From Iodobacter sp. BJB302 (GTDB lineage: Bacteria; Pseudomonadota; Gammaproteobacteria; Burkholderiales; Chitinibacteraceae), in the NCBI RefSeq assembly GCF_002735645.1, contig NZ_PDZG01000009.1, forward strand, positions 1 to 64,000: a DNA stretch of 64,000 bases. Direction: 5' to 3'. Position numbers and translations under genes: made by a program. Shown piece after piece: positions 21,563-30,742 of this stretch. A model generated the notes under the pieces. It was given only the letters and a program-made list of their open reading frames with translations, was not told where the DNA came from and did no database searches. Position 1 is the first letter of the stretch; every line of letters starts with the position of its first letter.

Positions 21563-22555
21563 TCATTTACTCGCGGCATGACGATCGGCCCATTCGCTCA
21601 GTAAATCATACAAACGATGCTGATTTAATTCGAGCGCCAATGAGCAGGCGGATTCGCCACGCTGATTGCGTAAATAGGGATCGGCACCGTGCTCTGCAAG
21701 CCAGAGCGCCGCACTCACTTTTTTATTTACCGCCGCCTTATGCAGCGCCGTCCAACCCTCCTGACACTGAGCGTGAACAGCCAGCATGCCGCACTTTGCA
21801 ACAAGGAGTTTCATCACCGCAACATGATCGCCTGCCGCTGCCTGCATCAGCGGGGTAATCCCTTTATTACTCGTTTGCTGCGGATTTAAATCGTAAGTCA
21901 TTAAGAGCGTAACAAGATCAGCATTGCCATTCAGCGCAGCCCAATGCAGCAAAGTATATCCATAGCAATCTGTAACCAAGAGATTGGCATTGAGCTCAAT
22001 CAGCTCAACGACGATATCAAGCCTGCCCGCAAAACAAGCGTGCATGACAGGCGTCCAGCCCGCATCGTCTGTCTGCTCCACCGGCATCCCCGCACGGACA
22101 AATTGTGGCAGCAAATTATAGTGGCGTTGCTCAATGGCCTGATGCAAACCTTTGGAGTTCACACTGAACCCGTATTGAGCCAGAATGACCTGCGCATCCC
22201 TGCGTACTTGGGCTTGCAAAGCGGCCTTAGACAGAGGATCAGCCTTTGCCTCCGGATTGACCTTGGCTTCCGGGATATCGCCCCATAACTCCAGCGTTTT
22301 CTTAGGAACAGCATCGAGCGCAACTTGCAGACGAAAAATCTCCAGAACGATTTCCCCGGGAAATTCATCCTGCTTTTGCTGACCCTGGAGCAGTAAATCA
22401 TTAAAACAAGCATCGAGCTGATCCAGCTCCCAGCATTTCATTATTTGCGCTAAAACGCTTGGATAACGCGTCTCCAGCTGAATGGGGAAGTGCTCCGGAC
22501 TTATATTTTTTCTGAGTTGGTCAATGAGAAACTGGGCATTCATGACACGGCACAT
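21563..22555 (-). CDS. Ankyrin-repeat protein
   Basis: A 330-residue soluble protein. The C-terminal half contains about five ankyrin repeats, for example DDAGWTPVMHACFAGRLDIV, YGYTLLHWAALNGNADLV, KGITPLMQAAAGDHVAVM and EGWTALHKAAVNKKVSAALW. The N-terminal ~140 residues are helical without a named domain. Ankyrin repeats mediate protein contacts, and the partner is unknown. No signal peptide, so it is likely cytosolic. Two starts are possible, ATG at 22555 and ATG at 22543 (MNAQFLIDQL); neither has a good ribosome site. Single gene, convergent to the chemoreceptor. Confidence 0.85.
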   Translation of the reverse strand: MCRVMNAQFLIDQLRKNISPEHFPIQLETRYPSVLAQIMKCWELDQLDACFNDLLLQGQQKQDEFPGEIVLEIFRLQVALDAVPKKTLELWGDIPEAKVNPEAKADPLSKAALQAQVRRDAQVILAQYGFSVNSKGLHQAIEQRHYNLLPQFVRAGMPVEQTDDAGWTPVMHACFAGRLDIVVELIELNANLLVTDCYGYTLLHWAALNGNADLVTLLMTYDLNPQQTSNKGITPLMQAAAGDHVAVMKLLVAKCGMLAVHAQCQEGWTALHKAAVNKKVSAALWLAEHGADPYLRNQRGESACSLALELNQHRLYDLLSEWADRHAASK

Positions 22556-22711
22556 TTAATTGTTAACACGACAACATTTAAACATTGATTACGCCGTTTT
22601 TACGCCAAAATAATACCAGCCGCACAACACAAAGACAGATTGACATTGTTTTCTAATATACGAGGAAAGGCGCGATACGCCGCAATGGCCAAAACACGCA
22701 GGCCTTATGCC

Positions 22712-24013
22712 TTAGCTGCATTTCCTTTCAAACCCGGAGGGATATTCTTTGCGATACCAATCATTGACTTGCTCGTGGTTGAGTTCAAAAAACTCTTTCG
22801 AGCGGGGGATAAATACGAAACAACAGGCGAAGACAGCGGCAATAAGGCTGAACACTGTGTAAACGACGGGTAACTGCCAATGTAATAAAGCAACTCCAGC
22901 CAGAGCGGGCCCAATTGCGCCGGCCACTTGTGTGCTCGTCTTATTGACCGAACTGATCCGCAGTCTGAATTCTTTAGGAATCGCCAATGTGCGGTGAGTC
23001 GCCCCCACCAGCACCATCAATGTATTTGCAAACCCTGCACACGCGAACGCCACAATAAGGGCCAGGGGCTCGTTGCACAGCCCAACAAAAGCAAGAATGA
23101 GGCCTTCTGAAACAGCAGCGAATACCCGTACCCGATAGCGCCCGAATCGATTAATTAAGCGTGTTGACAGGTTAAAACTCCCCAGCAGCATGCCGGTTGA
23201 AATGCTCGCTTCACATGCGCCCAGCCAGGCAGCCGATAAGCCAAGGGAATGTATTTTAAGAGGTATAAACAAAATAAATGCAGGGCCAATAAATATCCAG
23301 ACCAGAAAATTAACTAATGTCCAGCCTCGCTCCAATGGCACAGCCCACTTTGCTCTCATCCCTGCGCGAAATTCACGCCACCATAATTCAATTCCATTTT
23401 TTTCAAGAGGAAACCCAATGGTATTTATGGGCAATGGGATTTTGCTCACACTGAATAAAGCAATAATCACCAGAGCTGAATAAACCCAAAGGGTGGCAAC
23501 CACTCCAGCCGTAGCGAGCAATGCGCCACCTGCAACAGGGCCTGATAGACGACCTAAAGAGGCAGCTCTTTTACGAAGCTGTAATGCCGCAGCTAACTGC
23601 TCTGCAGGTACCAGCTCTGGCGTGATCGTCACCGAAGCGCCATCGATAAACGCATTTGCTAAAACAGCAAGCAGCCCTGCAATCGTTACGAGCCATAGCC
23701 CGTAACATCCAGCCGTCGCAATGACGCAAAAAAATAAACAGGAAAATACCAGTACCGCCGTGCCTTGCAGCAATTGCTTGCGCTTTGCATAGCGTTCGCA
23801 CAGTGGTGCCATCAGAGGCTGAAAAAGAAAAGTGGCAATGGCCGTTATGCTTCCATAAACAGCTAAATCCTGCGCATTGCCTTTTTGAATAATCCACCAA
23901 GGAATGGTGATATACCCAACCATCAAGGCGCATGTCATGAGCACATCAAAAGCGAGCACCCCTTGTAATGCCGGGTCCACATTTGATAAATGTTTTTCTA
24001 TTTTATTTTTCAT
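22712..24013 (-). CDS. Major facilitator superfamily transporter
   Basis: A 433-residue membrane protein with about 12 predicted helices, in the MFS_3/EntS-like drug or siderophore exporter class. The usual loop 2-3 region is modified (APLCERYAKRKQLLQ), with the basic RYAKRKQ segment typical of MFS. The second half has PAWLGACEASISTGMLLGS-like glycine-rich helices. Substrate unknown. The ATG at 24013 (MKNKIEK) is preferred over the TTG at 24037. The C-terminus ends in a charged ~30-residue tail after the last helix. No siderophore or regulator gene adjoins it. Low-GC upstream sequence probably holds its promoter. Confidence 0.82.
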   Translation of the reverse strand: MKNKIEKHLSNVDPALQGVLAFDVLMTCALMVGYITIPWWIIQKGNAQDLAVYGSITAIATFLFQPLMAPLCERYAKRKQLLQGTAVLVFSCLFFCVIATAGCYGLWLVTIAGLLAVLANAFIDGASVTITPELVPAEQLAAALQLRKRAASLGRLSGPVAGGALLATAGVVATLWVYSALVIIALFSVSKIPLPINTIGFPLEKNGIELWWREFRAGMRAKWAVPLERGWTLVNFLVWIFIGPAFILFIPLKIHSLGLSAAWLGACEASISTGMLLGSFNLSTRLINRFGRYRVRVFAAVSEGLILAFVGLCNEPLALIVAFACAGFANTLMVLVGATHRTLAIPKEFRLRISSVNKTSTQVAGAIGPALAGVALLHWQLPVVYTVFSLIAAVFACCFVFIPRSKEFFELNHEQVNDWYRKEYPSGFERKCS

Positions 24014-24206
24014 TAAAAGGCCAAAACCAGACCGCAATTAAAAGCCTGATTATGCCTTTTATTCAAAAACATTATAAATATCACAAAGGAAAACTGCATT
24101 TTATGGCATGAATGCTACATTGCCCCGGGTTTAAACCTGATTTAATCAAGCTAAGGGTAAAACAGGATTGCTGCTGCAGACCAGACTGGCAGCGCCCTGC
24201 CTTAAT

Positions 24207-24686
24207 TTACCGGAGTGCGGCTTCAACGATTTGTGCTTTAAGTATTCGCATTAATTCCGCAGGATTCAGCGAGACCAAATAGCCGCGACGCCCGCCGTTG
24301 ATATAAATAAGCGGCAAATCAAGAATTGTTTTTTCAATATAAATTGGCATTTTTTTCTTAGTTCCAAATGGGCTTGTCCCCCCCACCAGAAAGCCAGTAT
24401 GCCTGTTGGCCACCTCAGGTTTACATGGTTCAATTTTTTTACACCCCACCTGACGCGCTAATTCTTTGGTCGATACTTTGCAATCACCGTGCATAAGCAC
24501 AATCAGAGGCTTTCCTGCTTCGTCTTCCATAATCAGCGTTTTTACTACACAGTTTTCTTCAACATCCAGCTCGCGCGCAGACACCTTCGTGCCCCCATGC
24601 TCTTCATAGGCATAGAGATGGCTGGCAAAAACCGCCGCCTGTTGCTTTAAAAACAGGGTTGCAGGGGTTTCAGGAAAATGTCGCAT
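24207..24686 (-). CDS. ybaK: YbaK/EbsC-family Cys-tRNA(Pro) deacylase
   Basis: A 159-residue cytosolic trans-editing enzyme that hydrolyses Cys mischarged on tRNA-Pro. Family marks are VVKTLIMEDEAGKPLIVLMH with the conserved Lys, the TGFLVGGTSPFGTKKKMPIY segment that lines the active site, and the INGGRRGYLVSLNPAEL ending. The ATG at 24686 (MRHFPETPA) has GGAG eight bases upstream; a reading from 24725 adds 13 residues and is less likely. Length fits the family (about 155-160). Single gene, divergent from selO. Confidence 0.93.
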   Translation of the reverse strand: MRHFPETPATLFLKQQAAVFASHLYAYEEHGGTKVSARELDVEENCVVKTLIMEDEAGKPLIVLMHGDCKVSTKELARQVGCKKIEPCKPEVANRHTGFLVGGTSPFGTKKKMPIYIEKTILDLPLIYINGGRRGYLVSLNPAELMRILKAQIVEAALR

Positions 24687-24822
24687 TTTTGTTTTCTCCA
24701 ATATTTTTACGTCTGAGTAAGTCATCAGGCTGACTGGCGTTTTTCGCTGATTTCCCGCCTCAAAACGAGGTGTAAGCGTTATAATACCCGACTAAATTAC
24801 TCAGGCTTAGCGCGGTTAATCC

Positions 24823-26271
24823 ATGACAAAACTTACTTTTGACCAAATTTTACTCACACCGCGTTTTGGCCGTCTACCCGGACATTTTTACACTCGCATC
24901 CAGCCAACGCCTTTGCCCTCCCCATATCTGATTGCATGGAATGCCGAATTAGCCAGTGAGATGGGTCTTGCCAGTGAAGCAGAGCAAACAGCCAGCCTGG
25001 CGGATTATCTCTGCGGCAATCGCTTACCACAGGGCAGCGAGCCGATTGCCAGCGTGTATTCCGGCCATCAGTTTGGCGTCAATGCGGGCCAGCTGGGCGA
25101 CGGGCGAGCCATTTTGATTGGCGAATATCTGGCGGGCAACGGCCAGCACTGGGAAATGCAGCTCAAGGGCGCAGGCCCTACGCCCTATTCCCGCCGCGCA
25201 GATGGCCGGGCCGTGCTCAGATCGTCGATTCGTGAATATTTATGCTCTGAGGCAATGCACGGGCTGGGTATTGCGACTACCCGTGCCTTAGGGATGGCCG
25301 GATCAGCGCAGGGTGTATGGCGGGAAAGCATGGAAACCGCCGCAGTTGTATTGCGGGTTGCGCCCACTTTTGTGCGTTTTGGTCATTTTGAGCACTATCG
25401 CAATGACATTGATTCACTCAGAGAGCTGGCCGATTGGGTGATACAACATCACTACCCGGCATGCGCCTTTGCCCCTAATCCTTATGTGGCCCTGCTTGAA
25501 AACGTCGCAGAGCGCACCGCTGTCATGATTGCAAAATGGCAGGCCACCGGCTTTTGCCATGGCGTCATGAATTCTGACAATATGAGCATTCTGGGGCTCA
25601 CACTTGATTACGGCCCGTTTGGTTTTATGGATGGCTTTGATGCGGGGCATATTTGCAATCACTCCGACGACAGTGGCCGCTACGCTTACCAGCAGCAACC
25701 AGAGATAGGCCTGTGGAATTTGCAGGTATTGGCGCAGGCCTTACTTCCTCTGATGGACAGAGAATCAGCACTGCACGCCCTGCAGCAGTATCAGGGGCAT
25801 TTTGAAAGCCACTTCGCCGATTTGCTGCGCCAGAAGCTGGGCCTGCTTTGCTGGCAGGAGAGCGACTGGGGGCTGATCACCACGCTGTTTGAGCTGATGC
25901 ATCGCAGCCGCTGCGACTGGACTTACTTCTGGCGCAATCTGCCACAGCATGGCGCAAAGCTGCGTGACCATTTTCAGGACAGAGGCGCTTTTGATATTTG
26001 GTTTACTGATTATCAGATTCGCCTCAGCACCGAAAACCGCGATCCACACGAGCGGCAAGCCGCGATGAACCGGGTTAATCCCAAATATGTTTTACGCAAT
26101 TATCTGGCCGAGATTGCCATCCGCAAAGCAAGAGACGAAGGGGACTTCAAAGAAATCAAAGCCTTACAGCAATGCCTGATGCACCCCTTTGATGAGCAAA
26201 CCAATTTTGAACATTATGCAGAGCTGCCGCCAGAGTGGGCGGCACAGATTGGCGTTTCTTGCTCGTCCTAA
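24823..26271 (+). CDS. selO: Protein adenylyltransferase SelO (YdiU) pseudokinase
   Basis: A 482-residue SelO-family protein. Members have a kinase fold that binds ATP inverted and transfers AMP to Ser, Thr or Tyr of proteins, linked in E. coli to oxidative-stress responses. Visible family signatures are [55 protein letters not shown], the Mg-binding NSDNMSILG and [13 protein letters not shown] (the DYGPFGF-like motif), and [12 protein letters not shown] near the C-terminus. Length matches bacterial SelO; no Sec codon is seen, the protein ending VSCSS. A 12-bp perfect inverted repeat starts 2 bases after the stop codon. Confidence 0.96.
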   Translation: MTKLTFDQILLTPRFGRLPGHFYTRIQPTPLPSPYLIAWNAELASEMGLASEAEQTASLADYLCGNRLPQGSEPIASVYSGHQFGVNAGQLGDGRAILIGEYLAGNGQHWEMQLKGAGPTPYSRRADGRAVLRSSIREYLCSEAMHGLGIATTRALGMAGSAQGVWRESMETAAVVLRVAPTFVRFGHFEHYRNDIDSLRELADWVIQHHYPACAFAPNPYVALLENVAERTAVMIAKWQATGFCHGVMNSDNMSILGLTLDYGPFGFMDGFDAGHICNHSDDSGRYAYQQQPEIGLWNLQVLAQALLPLMDRESALHALQQYQGHFESHFADLLRQKLGLLCWQESDWGLITTLFELMHRSRCDWTYFWRNLPQHGAKLRDHFQDRGAFDIWFTDYQIRLSTENRDPHERQAAMNRVNPKYVLRNYLAEIAIRKARDEGDFKEIKALQQCLMHPFDEQTNFEHYAELPPEWAAQIGVSCSS

Positions 26272-26273
26272 AA

Positions 26274-26305
26274 GCAGTAAATATTTTATAAAGAATATTT
26301 ACTGC
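26274..26305. repeat. Perfect 12-bp inverted repeat between selO and pit
   Basis: GCAGTAAATATT (26274-26285) and AATATTTACTGC (26294-26305) are exact complements with an 8-base AT loop. No T-run follows on the plus strand, so it is either a weak terminator or a regulator site in front of the phosphate transporter gene. Confidence 0.7.
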
Positions 26306-26379
26306 AATACGGCTGAAATCAAAACAGGCCAGGGCCTTTTGGGGCATAATCGCGCCGTCATCACTCATTTACCCCTACC

Positions 26380-27846
26380 ATGCCCGATATTTTTAGTGGC
26401 CTTGACTATGGCGTTGCCATCAGCCTGGTTCTGGCCCTTGGCTTTGTACTTACCTACGAATTTATTAACGGCTTTCACGATACGGCTAACGCCGTTGCCA
26501 CCGTCATTTACACCAAAGCAATGCCTCCGCATCTTGCCGTGGTTGCGTCGGGCATCTGTAATTTCTTTGGTGTATTACTCAGTGGCTTAGGCGTTGCCTA
26601 TGCCATTGTTCATCTGCTGCCTGTTGAGCTTTTACTGAATGTAGGATCGGGACAAGGCCTTGTGATGGTCTTTGCGCTGCTGGCCGCCGCCATCATCTGG
26701 AATCTGGGTACATGGTACCTGGGGCTACCCGCATCAAGCTCGCACACACTGATTGGCTCGATTCTGGGCGTGGGCATTGCCAATGCATGGATGACAGACA
26801 TCCCCCTGCTTGAAGGCATCAACACCCAGAAAGCGATCGACATTATGCTCTCCCTCCTGATCTCCCCTACCGTGGGTTTTCTGGTGGCCGGGGGCCTGTT
26901 GCTGCTTCTGAAAAAATTTCGCGCTGATTCGCGCATGCACAACACCCCTGACGAACGCAAAGCACTGGATGGCAAAAAACATCCTCCGTTCTGGACCCGC
27001 GTTGCGCTGATTTTATCTGCACTGGGCATCAGTTTTGCACACGGCTCTAACGACGGGCAAAAAGGCATTGGCCTGTTAATGCTGGTTCTGATCGGCATTG
27101 TACCGGGTAAATTTGTGGTGGATATGAGCAGCACTACCTACCAAATTGAGCGTACTCACGACGCAGCATTGCATTTACAACAATTTTACAGCCGCAACAG
27201 CTACCGCCTGAACGACTACATTGATCAAAGCGCGCAAGACCCGCTGCCGCCACAATTTAAATGTGACTCCAAGCAAACCATGCCCGCCAGTAATGAGCTG
27301 GTGACCAAGCTGGCTGGCATTCATAACTACGAACAACTTTCTGAAACAGAACGTATCCGCGTTCGCCGTTTGCTGCTCTGCCTTGACGACACCGCCAAAA
27401 AAGTAAGCAAGCTGCCAAGCATCACCTCAACGGAAAAAGCCGATCTGGACCGCTTGCGTAAAGATTTATCCGCCACCACCGAATATGCACCGCAGTGGGT
27501 GATTATCGCCATTGCGATGGCACTTGGGCTGGGCACAATGATCGGCTGGAAGCGGATTGTCCTCACCGTTGGCGAGAAAATCGGCAATAAAGGCATGACT
27601 TACAGCCAGGGGATGGCCGCGCAAATCACCGCCGCATCTGCCATTGGTATTGCCAGCCTCACCGGCATGCCTGTTTCAACCACCCATGTCTTGTCTTCTG
27701 CAGTAGCGGGGACCATGGTGGCCAATCGCAGCGGCTTACAAAGCCAGACTGTAAAAAACATTCTGCTGGCATGGGTGCTGACCCTGCCGGTATCGATGGC
27801 GCTCTCTGGCGGGATGTTTATTGCCGCCAGTCACTGGATTAAATAG
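26380..27846 (+). CDS. pitA: Pit-family inorganic phosphate transporter
   Basis: A 488-residue inner-membrane low-affinity phosphate (or metal-phosphate) symporter of the PHO4/PiT family. Both signature repeats are present: GFHDTANAVAT near residue 31 and, in the second half, the SFAHGSNDGQKGIG segment near residue 211. The paired LGLPASSSHTLIGSILG and TGMPVSTTHVLSSAVAG helices are also typical. A long hydrophilic cytosolic loop occupies about residues 250-370. It has about ten membrane helices. The gene is monocistronic, followed at once by a strong terminator. No Pho box was seen before it. The gene symbol follows the E. coli type and could equally be pitB. Confidence 0.93.
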   Translation: MPDIFSGLDYGVAISLVLALGFVLTYEFINGFHDTANAVATVIYTKAMPPHLAVVASGICNFFGVLLSGLGVAYAIVHLLPVELLLNVGSGQGLVMVFALLAAAIIWNLGTWYLGLPASSSHTLIGSILGVGIANAWMTDIPLLEGINTQKAIDIMLSLLISPTVGFLVAGGLLLLLKKFRADSRMHNTPDERKALDGKKHPPFWTRVALILSALGISFAHGSNDGQKGIGLLMLVLIGIVPGKFVVDMSSTTYQIERTHDAALHLQQFYSRNSYRLNDYIDQSAQDPLPPQFKCDSKQTMPASNELVTKLAGIHNYEQLSETERIRVRRLLLCLDDTAKKVSKLPSITSTEKADLDRLRKDLSATTEYAPQWVIIAIAMALGLGTMIGWKRIVLTVGEKIGNKGMTYSQGMAAQITAASAIGIASLTGMPVSTTHVLSSAVAGTMVANRSGLQSQTVKNILLAWVLTLPVSMALSGGMFIAASHWIK

Positions 27847-27850
27847 CAAC

Positions 27851-27882
27851 AAGGCCATGTCTTCTGACATGGCCTTTTTTTT
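27851..27882. terminator. Bidirectional terminator after pit
   Basis: AAGGCCATGT (27851-27860) and ACATGGCCTT (27867-27876) form a perfect 10-bp stem with T8 on the plus strand. It overlaps the stop of the convergent lipoprotein gene. Confidence 0.9.
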
Positions 27883-29908
27883 AATTCAAAGGCACACTTT
27901 GTGAGGCTTCAACCCCGCTGGGAAACTTCACTTTCACCACCAGTTGTGCATCAGCAGGAATCGGGCAGGCTACGACCGATAAAGTACCGGTAAACTGCGG
28001 AACAACCGCAGTACTTGGCACAGTAAAACTACTCAGGCCGCTTAACTGCGCGGGGTTATTAATTGCGTTCCCCAGTGCATCGACCAAAACTGTTTGCGTT
28101 ATTTCCAAATCAAGCTGTGTTTTAGCCGGTAAAACATTGCCATTCGCATCCCTCAAAGCCAAAGCAAACTGACTGATCAGGCTGCCTGACGCACAAAGCC
28201 TGCCGGCACTCAGAGGGTATGTCAGCACATTGCTGCCAAGGGCGCTTGCCGACCAGATCACCACTCTGCTGCTTGATACATGAATCGTTTTAGCAACCGA
28301 CCCCGGAATACTGACCGAGCGCAGCACGCCGTTATATTGCCCGTCCGGCCCGTTGTATACACCATCACCATTAAAATCAATAAAGGGCTCAACATAGCCA
28401 GCACCATCAACGGCCAGCAGTGTCATGGGCGCAGCATGTGCGGTTTCATCGGCGTTTAAAAAAGCCTCGCCCTGATCCGACCAGCTTTCCCCTGTATCAA
28501 ACACCCCGTTGCCATTCAGATCATTAAAGCTCTCTTCCCCCACCATATGCGCCAGCACGGTCATTCGCCCGGCACCCACTAATTTTTGCCGGTTTCCCGA
28601 GCTGACCAGGGTGACACTGCAAGCCCCATTTGCCATGGTGCAGCGCGGCGTAATCGTCCCGATACCGCCCTCAGTCATAAAGCTCACAGCAGAGCCATCA
28701 GGCACAGGATTACCAAAGCGATCCGATGCCCTAGCCGTCAGCACAATGCTATTGCCATCAATGGTATAAAACTCCGGGTTCACAATATCTGCCGATAAAC
28801 TAAAGCCGTTCTGATGCGGCAAACCAGTTGAAATCGTCAGCGCATTAGACTGGCTGCTGATTGCAGGGGCCCCCCGCAGCGTAGCCGTTACCCGCACCAC
28901 CGTACTCACCGCCCCGGCATTCACCACCACTTGCACGAGTCCTGAGCCTGGCTGACTTTGCGCGGCACTTTGCACCAAGGTGATGCCACCAACCGTGGTA
29001 TTCAAAGCAAAATCGACCCATTGCCCGCCCAGGGGACTGCCTTGTAAATCTTTCACCTTAAATTGCACCACGGCACTGGTATTGCCGCCTGTTCCGGGCA
29101 AAGAAATCAGCTCAGGAACAGCACTTACAAATTCGATATTGCCCGCCGAGGCAGCCAGCACAGACAGCGTGGTTTTGGCCGACCGGCTCACGCCCCCAAG
29201 CGTGGCTATTGCGGTAATTTCATCGCTTCCCGCACAGGATTTATCCTGATAAGTACTGGATGCTACCGCCGTTTTTACGCCATTAACCGTACTCACTACC
29301 GACAAAACCGGCGAAGACAGCAAGGCCTTGCCTGCATCAGCACAGGGCGAGCTGAAACTTACGCTCACAGGCGTTTCCAATGCCAGGCCTGTGTCACTAT
29401 TGCTCAGATTGACCGACACCCCCACGCTGCCGCCTGCCGATATGGTACTCAGATCAAGTTTGGGCGTGCTCAGTGCAAAGTTAAGCGACCTGACACTGTA
29501 ATTAAACGCGGCGCTATACGATTTGCCATCCACATCAATACTGGCATTAATCGAATCTGCACCGGTATTGTCGTTGCTTATCAGCTGAGACTGCGCCCGC
29601 CCTGATGCATCGGTTAACACCGTATCGGGGCTGATTTTACTGAGGGAAGATGTGCTTACGCCAAGTTTAACAACGCGGTTACTCAGGGGTTGCCCCTTCG
29701 CATCACTCAGCGTTACCACGAGGGCAGAGATGGAATTTGCATAAACCGTTGCGGAGGTCTGCCCGGTACTGTCTTGCAGCACCACAGAAAGCTGAGCCGC
29801 ACCACTGGCCACAGCCACCGCACTGGCCGCCCCGCTGCTTACATCGCTCGCCCCGCCACCACAGGCGGCCAGCACAGCAAACAACAGAAGTAAAAGTAAG
29901 CCCCGCAT
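27881..29908 (-). CDS. Large lipoprotein with Ig-like (Big_1/invasin-type) repeats and calcium-loop-like motifs
   Basis: A 675-residue predicted lipoprotein. The signal peptide ends in the lipobox LAAC followed by GGGAS. The body is beta-rich and holds several bacterial Ig-like domains, recognisable by segments such as VTLSDAKGQPLSNRVVKLGV with TDASGRAQSQLIS, and LTARASDRFGNPVPDGSAVS. Two loops, DLNGNGVFDTGE (about residue 462) and DFNGDGVYNGPD (about residue 511), look like dockerin or EF-hand calcium-binding loops. Likely cell-surface or periplasmic, adhesin-like in character; actual role unknown. ATG at 29908 is preferred, with a GTG at 29920 possible. A TonB-like small gene lies upstream on the same strand. 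Confidence 0.82.
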   Translation of the reverse strand: MRGLLLLLLFAVLAACGGGASDVSSGAASAVAVASGAAQLSVVLQDSTGQTSATVYANSISALVVTLSDAKGQPLSNRVVKLGVSTSSLSKISPDTVLTDASGRAQSQLISNDNTGADSINASIDVDGKSYSAAFNYSVRSLNFALSTPKLDLSTISAGGSVGVSVNLSNSDTGLALETPVSVSFSSPCADAGKALLSSPVLSVVSTVNGVKTAVASSTYQDKSCAGSDEITAIATLGGVSRSAKTTLSVLAASAGNIEFVSAVPELISLPGTGGNTSAVVQFKVKDLQGSPLGGQWVDFALNTTVGGITLVQSAAQSQPGSGLVQVVVNAGAVSTVVRVTATLRGAPAISSQSNALTISTGLPHQNGFSLSADIVNPEFYTIDGNSIVLTARASDRFGNPVPDGSAVSFMTEGGIGTITPRCTMANGACSVTLVSSGNRQKLVGAGRMTVLAHMVGEESFNDLNGNGVFDTGESWSDQGEAFLNADETAHAAPMTLLAVDGAGYVEPFIDFNGDGVYNGPDGQYNGVLRSVSIPGSVAKTIHVSSSRVVIWSASALGSNVLTYPLSAGRLCASGSLISQFALALRDANGNVLPAKTQLDLEITQTVLVDALGNAINNPAQLSGLSSFTVPSTAVVPQFTGTLSVVACPIPADAQLVVKVKFPSGVEASQSVPLN

Positions 29909-30032
29909 CTTGCTGTCCACTTATTGTTATCTCAGTGGCATTTATAGCAAAGGTGGCGCACAGAAGCTTGTCAGATTATCGCAAGTAATAAATAAAGGCG
30001 CGCCCCTGCCCGGCTTCCGCTTACGGGTTTAA

Positions 30033-30635
30033 TCACCAGCGGCAGTTTTTAATTCTTTTCAAGAGCTCCATATCCACCACAATCATCGGCACACCATCCG
30101 ATATTTTGGCGATTTTCCTGCTCTCTGGCGGAGCCTCCTCAGCCAGCACATCACGACAATCACGCAAAGCTGATTTGGCGAGCGCCTGCCCGAATGGCGA
30201 TTGATATTCCACAGCAGAGGCAGGTAAGGCACCACTTTTAAGCGCCTTTTGCCTGTCCTGCCGGTCAGCCGCTACCGCATCTTTCAACGCCTTTTGCGCG
30301 AAACTCTGCTCAGCGCCCTGCAGAGCCTCTGCCGAATCGATCACCAGCCCGGCCTCACTATCTTGTTTCCTGACATGCGTTCTGACCGCAGGCGGCGGAT
30401 TATTTGCTGATAAGGCAGGAGGGGATTGTTGTTGCATCCGGGTAACAGGCGGTAAAAGCGCCTGACTCTTCACAGGCGGACTGAGCGTAACCGATACAGG
30501 CACCAGCACTGGCCCGGGCAAAGGCACGGCAACATGGGGGCGCCACAAAAGAAGAAGGCTGTGCAGCAGAATACTCAGCAGCAAAATGGCTGATCTGGAT
30601 GAGCGCAATGAAGTTGAAAAACCAAACAAGGGCAT
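30033..30635 (-). CDS. Membrane-anchored proline-rich hypothetical protein
   Basis: Not confidently recognised. 200 residues: a short cytosolic N-terminus, one hydrophobic helix (about residues 16-33, AILLLSILLHSLLLLW), a Pro/Val-rich stretch (PLPGPVLVPVSVTLSPP), then a charged helical part and a C-terminus with a Cys pair region (RDCRDVLAEEA and KNCRW). The layout recalls TonB or other energy-transducer proteins but the TonB C-terminal domain is not evident. The ATG at 30635 has GGAGCTG upstream. It lies in the same direction as the Ig-like lipoprotein gene with about 125 bp between, so cotranscription is possible. Confidence 0.65.
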   Translation of the reverse strand: MPLFGFSTSLRSSRSAILLLSILLHSLLLLWRPHVAVPLPGPVLVPVSVTLSPPVKSQALLPPVTRMQQQSPPALSANNPPPAVRTHVRKQDSEAGLVIDSAEALQGAEQSFAQKALKDAVAADRQDRQKALKSGALPASAVEYQSPFGQALAKSALRDCRDVLAEEAPPESRKIAKISDGVPMIVVDMELLKRIKNCRW

Positions 30636-30742
30636 GCAGCTCCAGCCTTAAGCGATACACGGGTTTACAGATTAATCAGCCTGCTGATGTCCACGGGTAT
30701 GCTGACGCCCCGGCGCAATTGAGAATCAGATGCCAACAGCGC

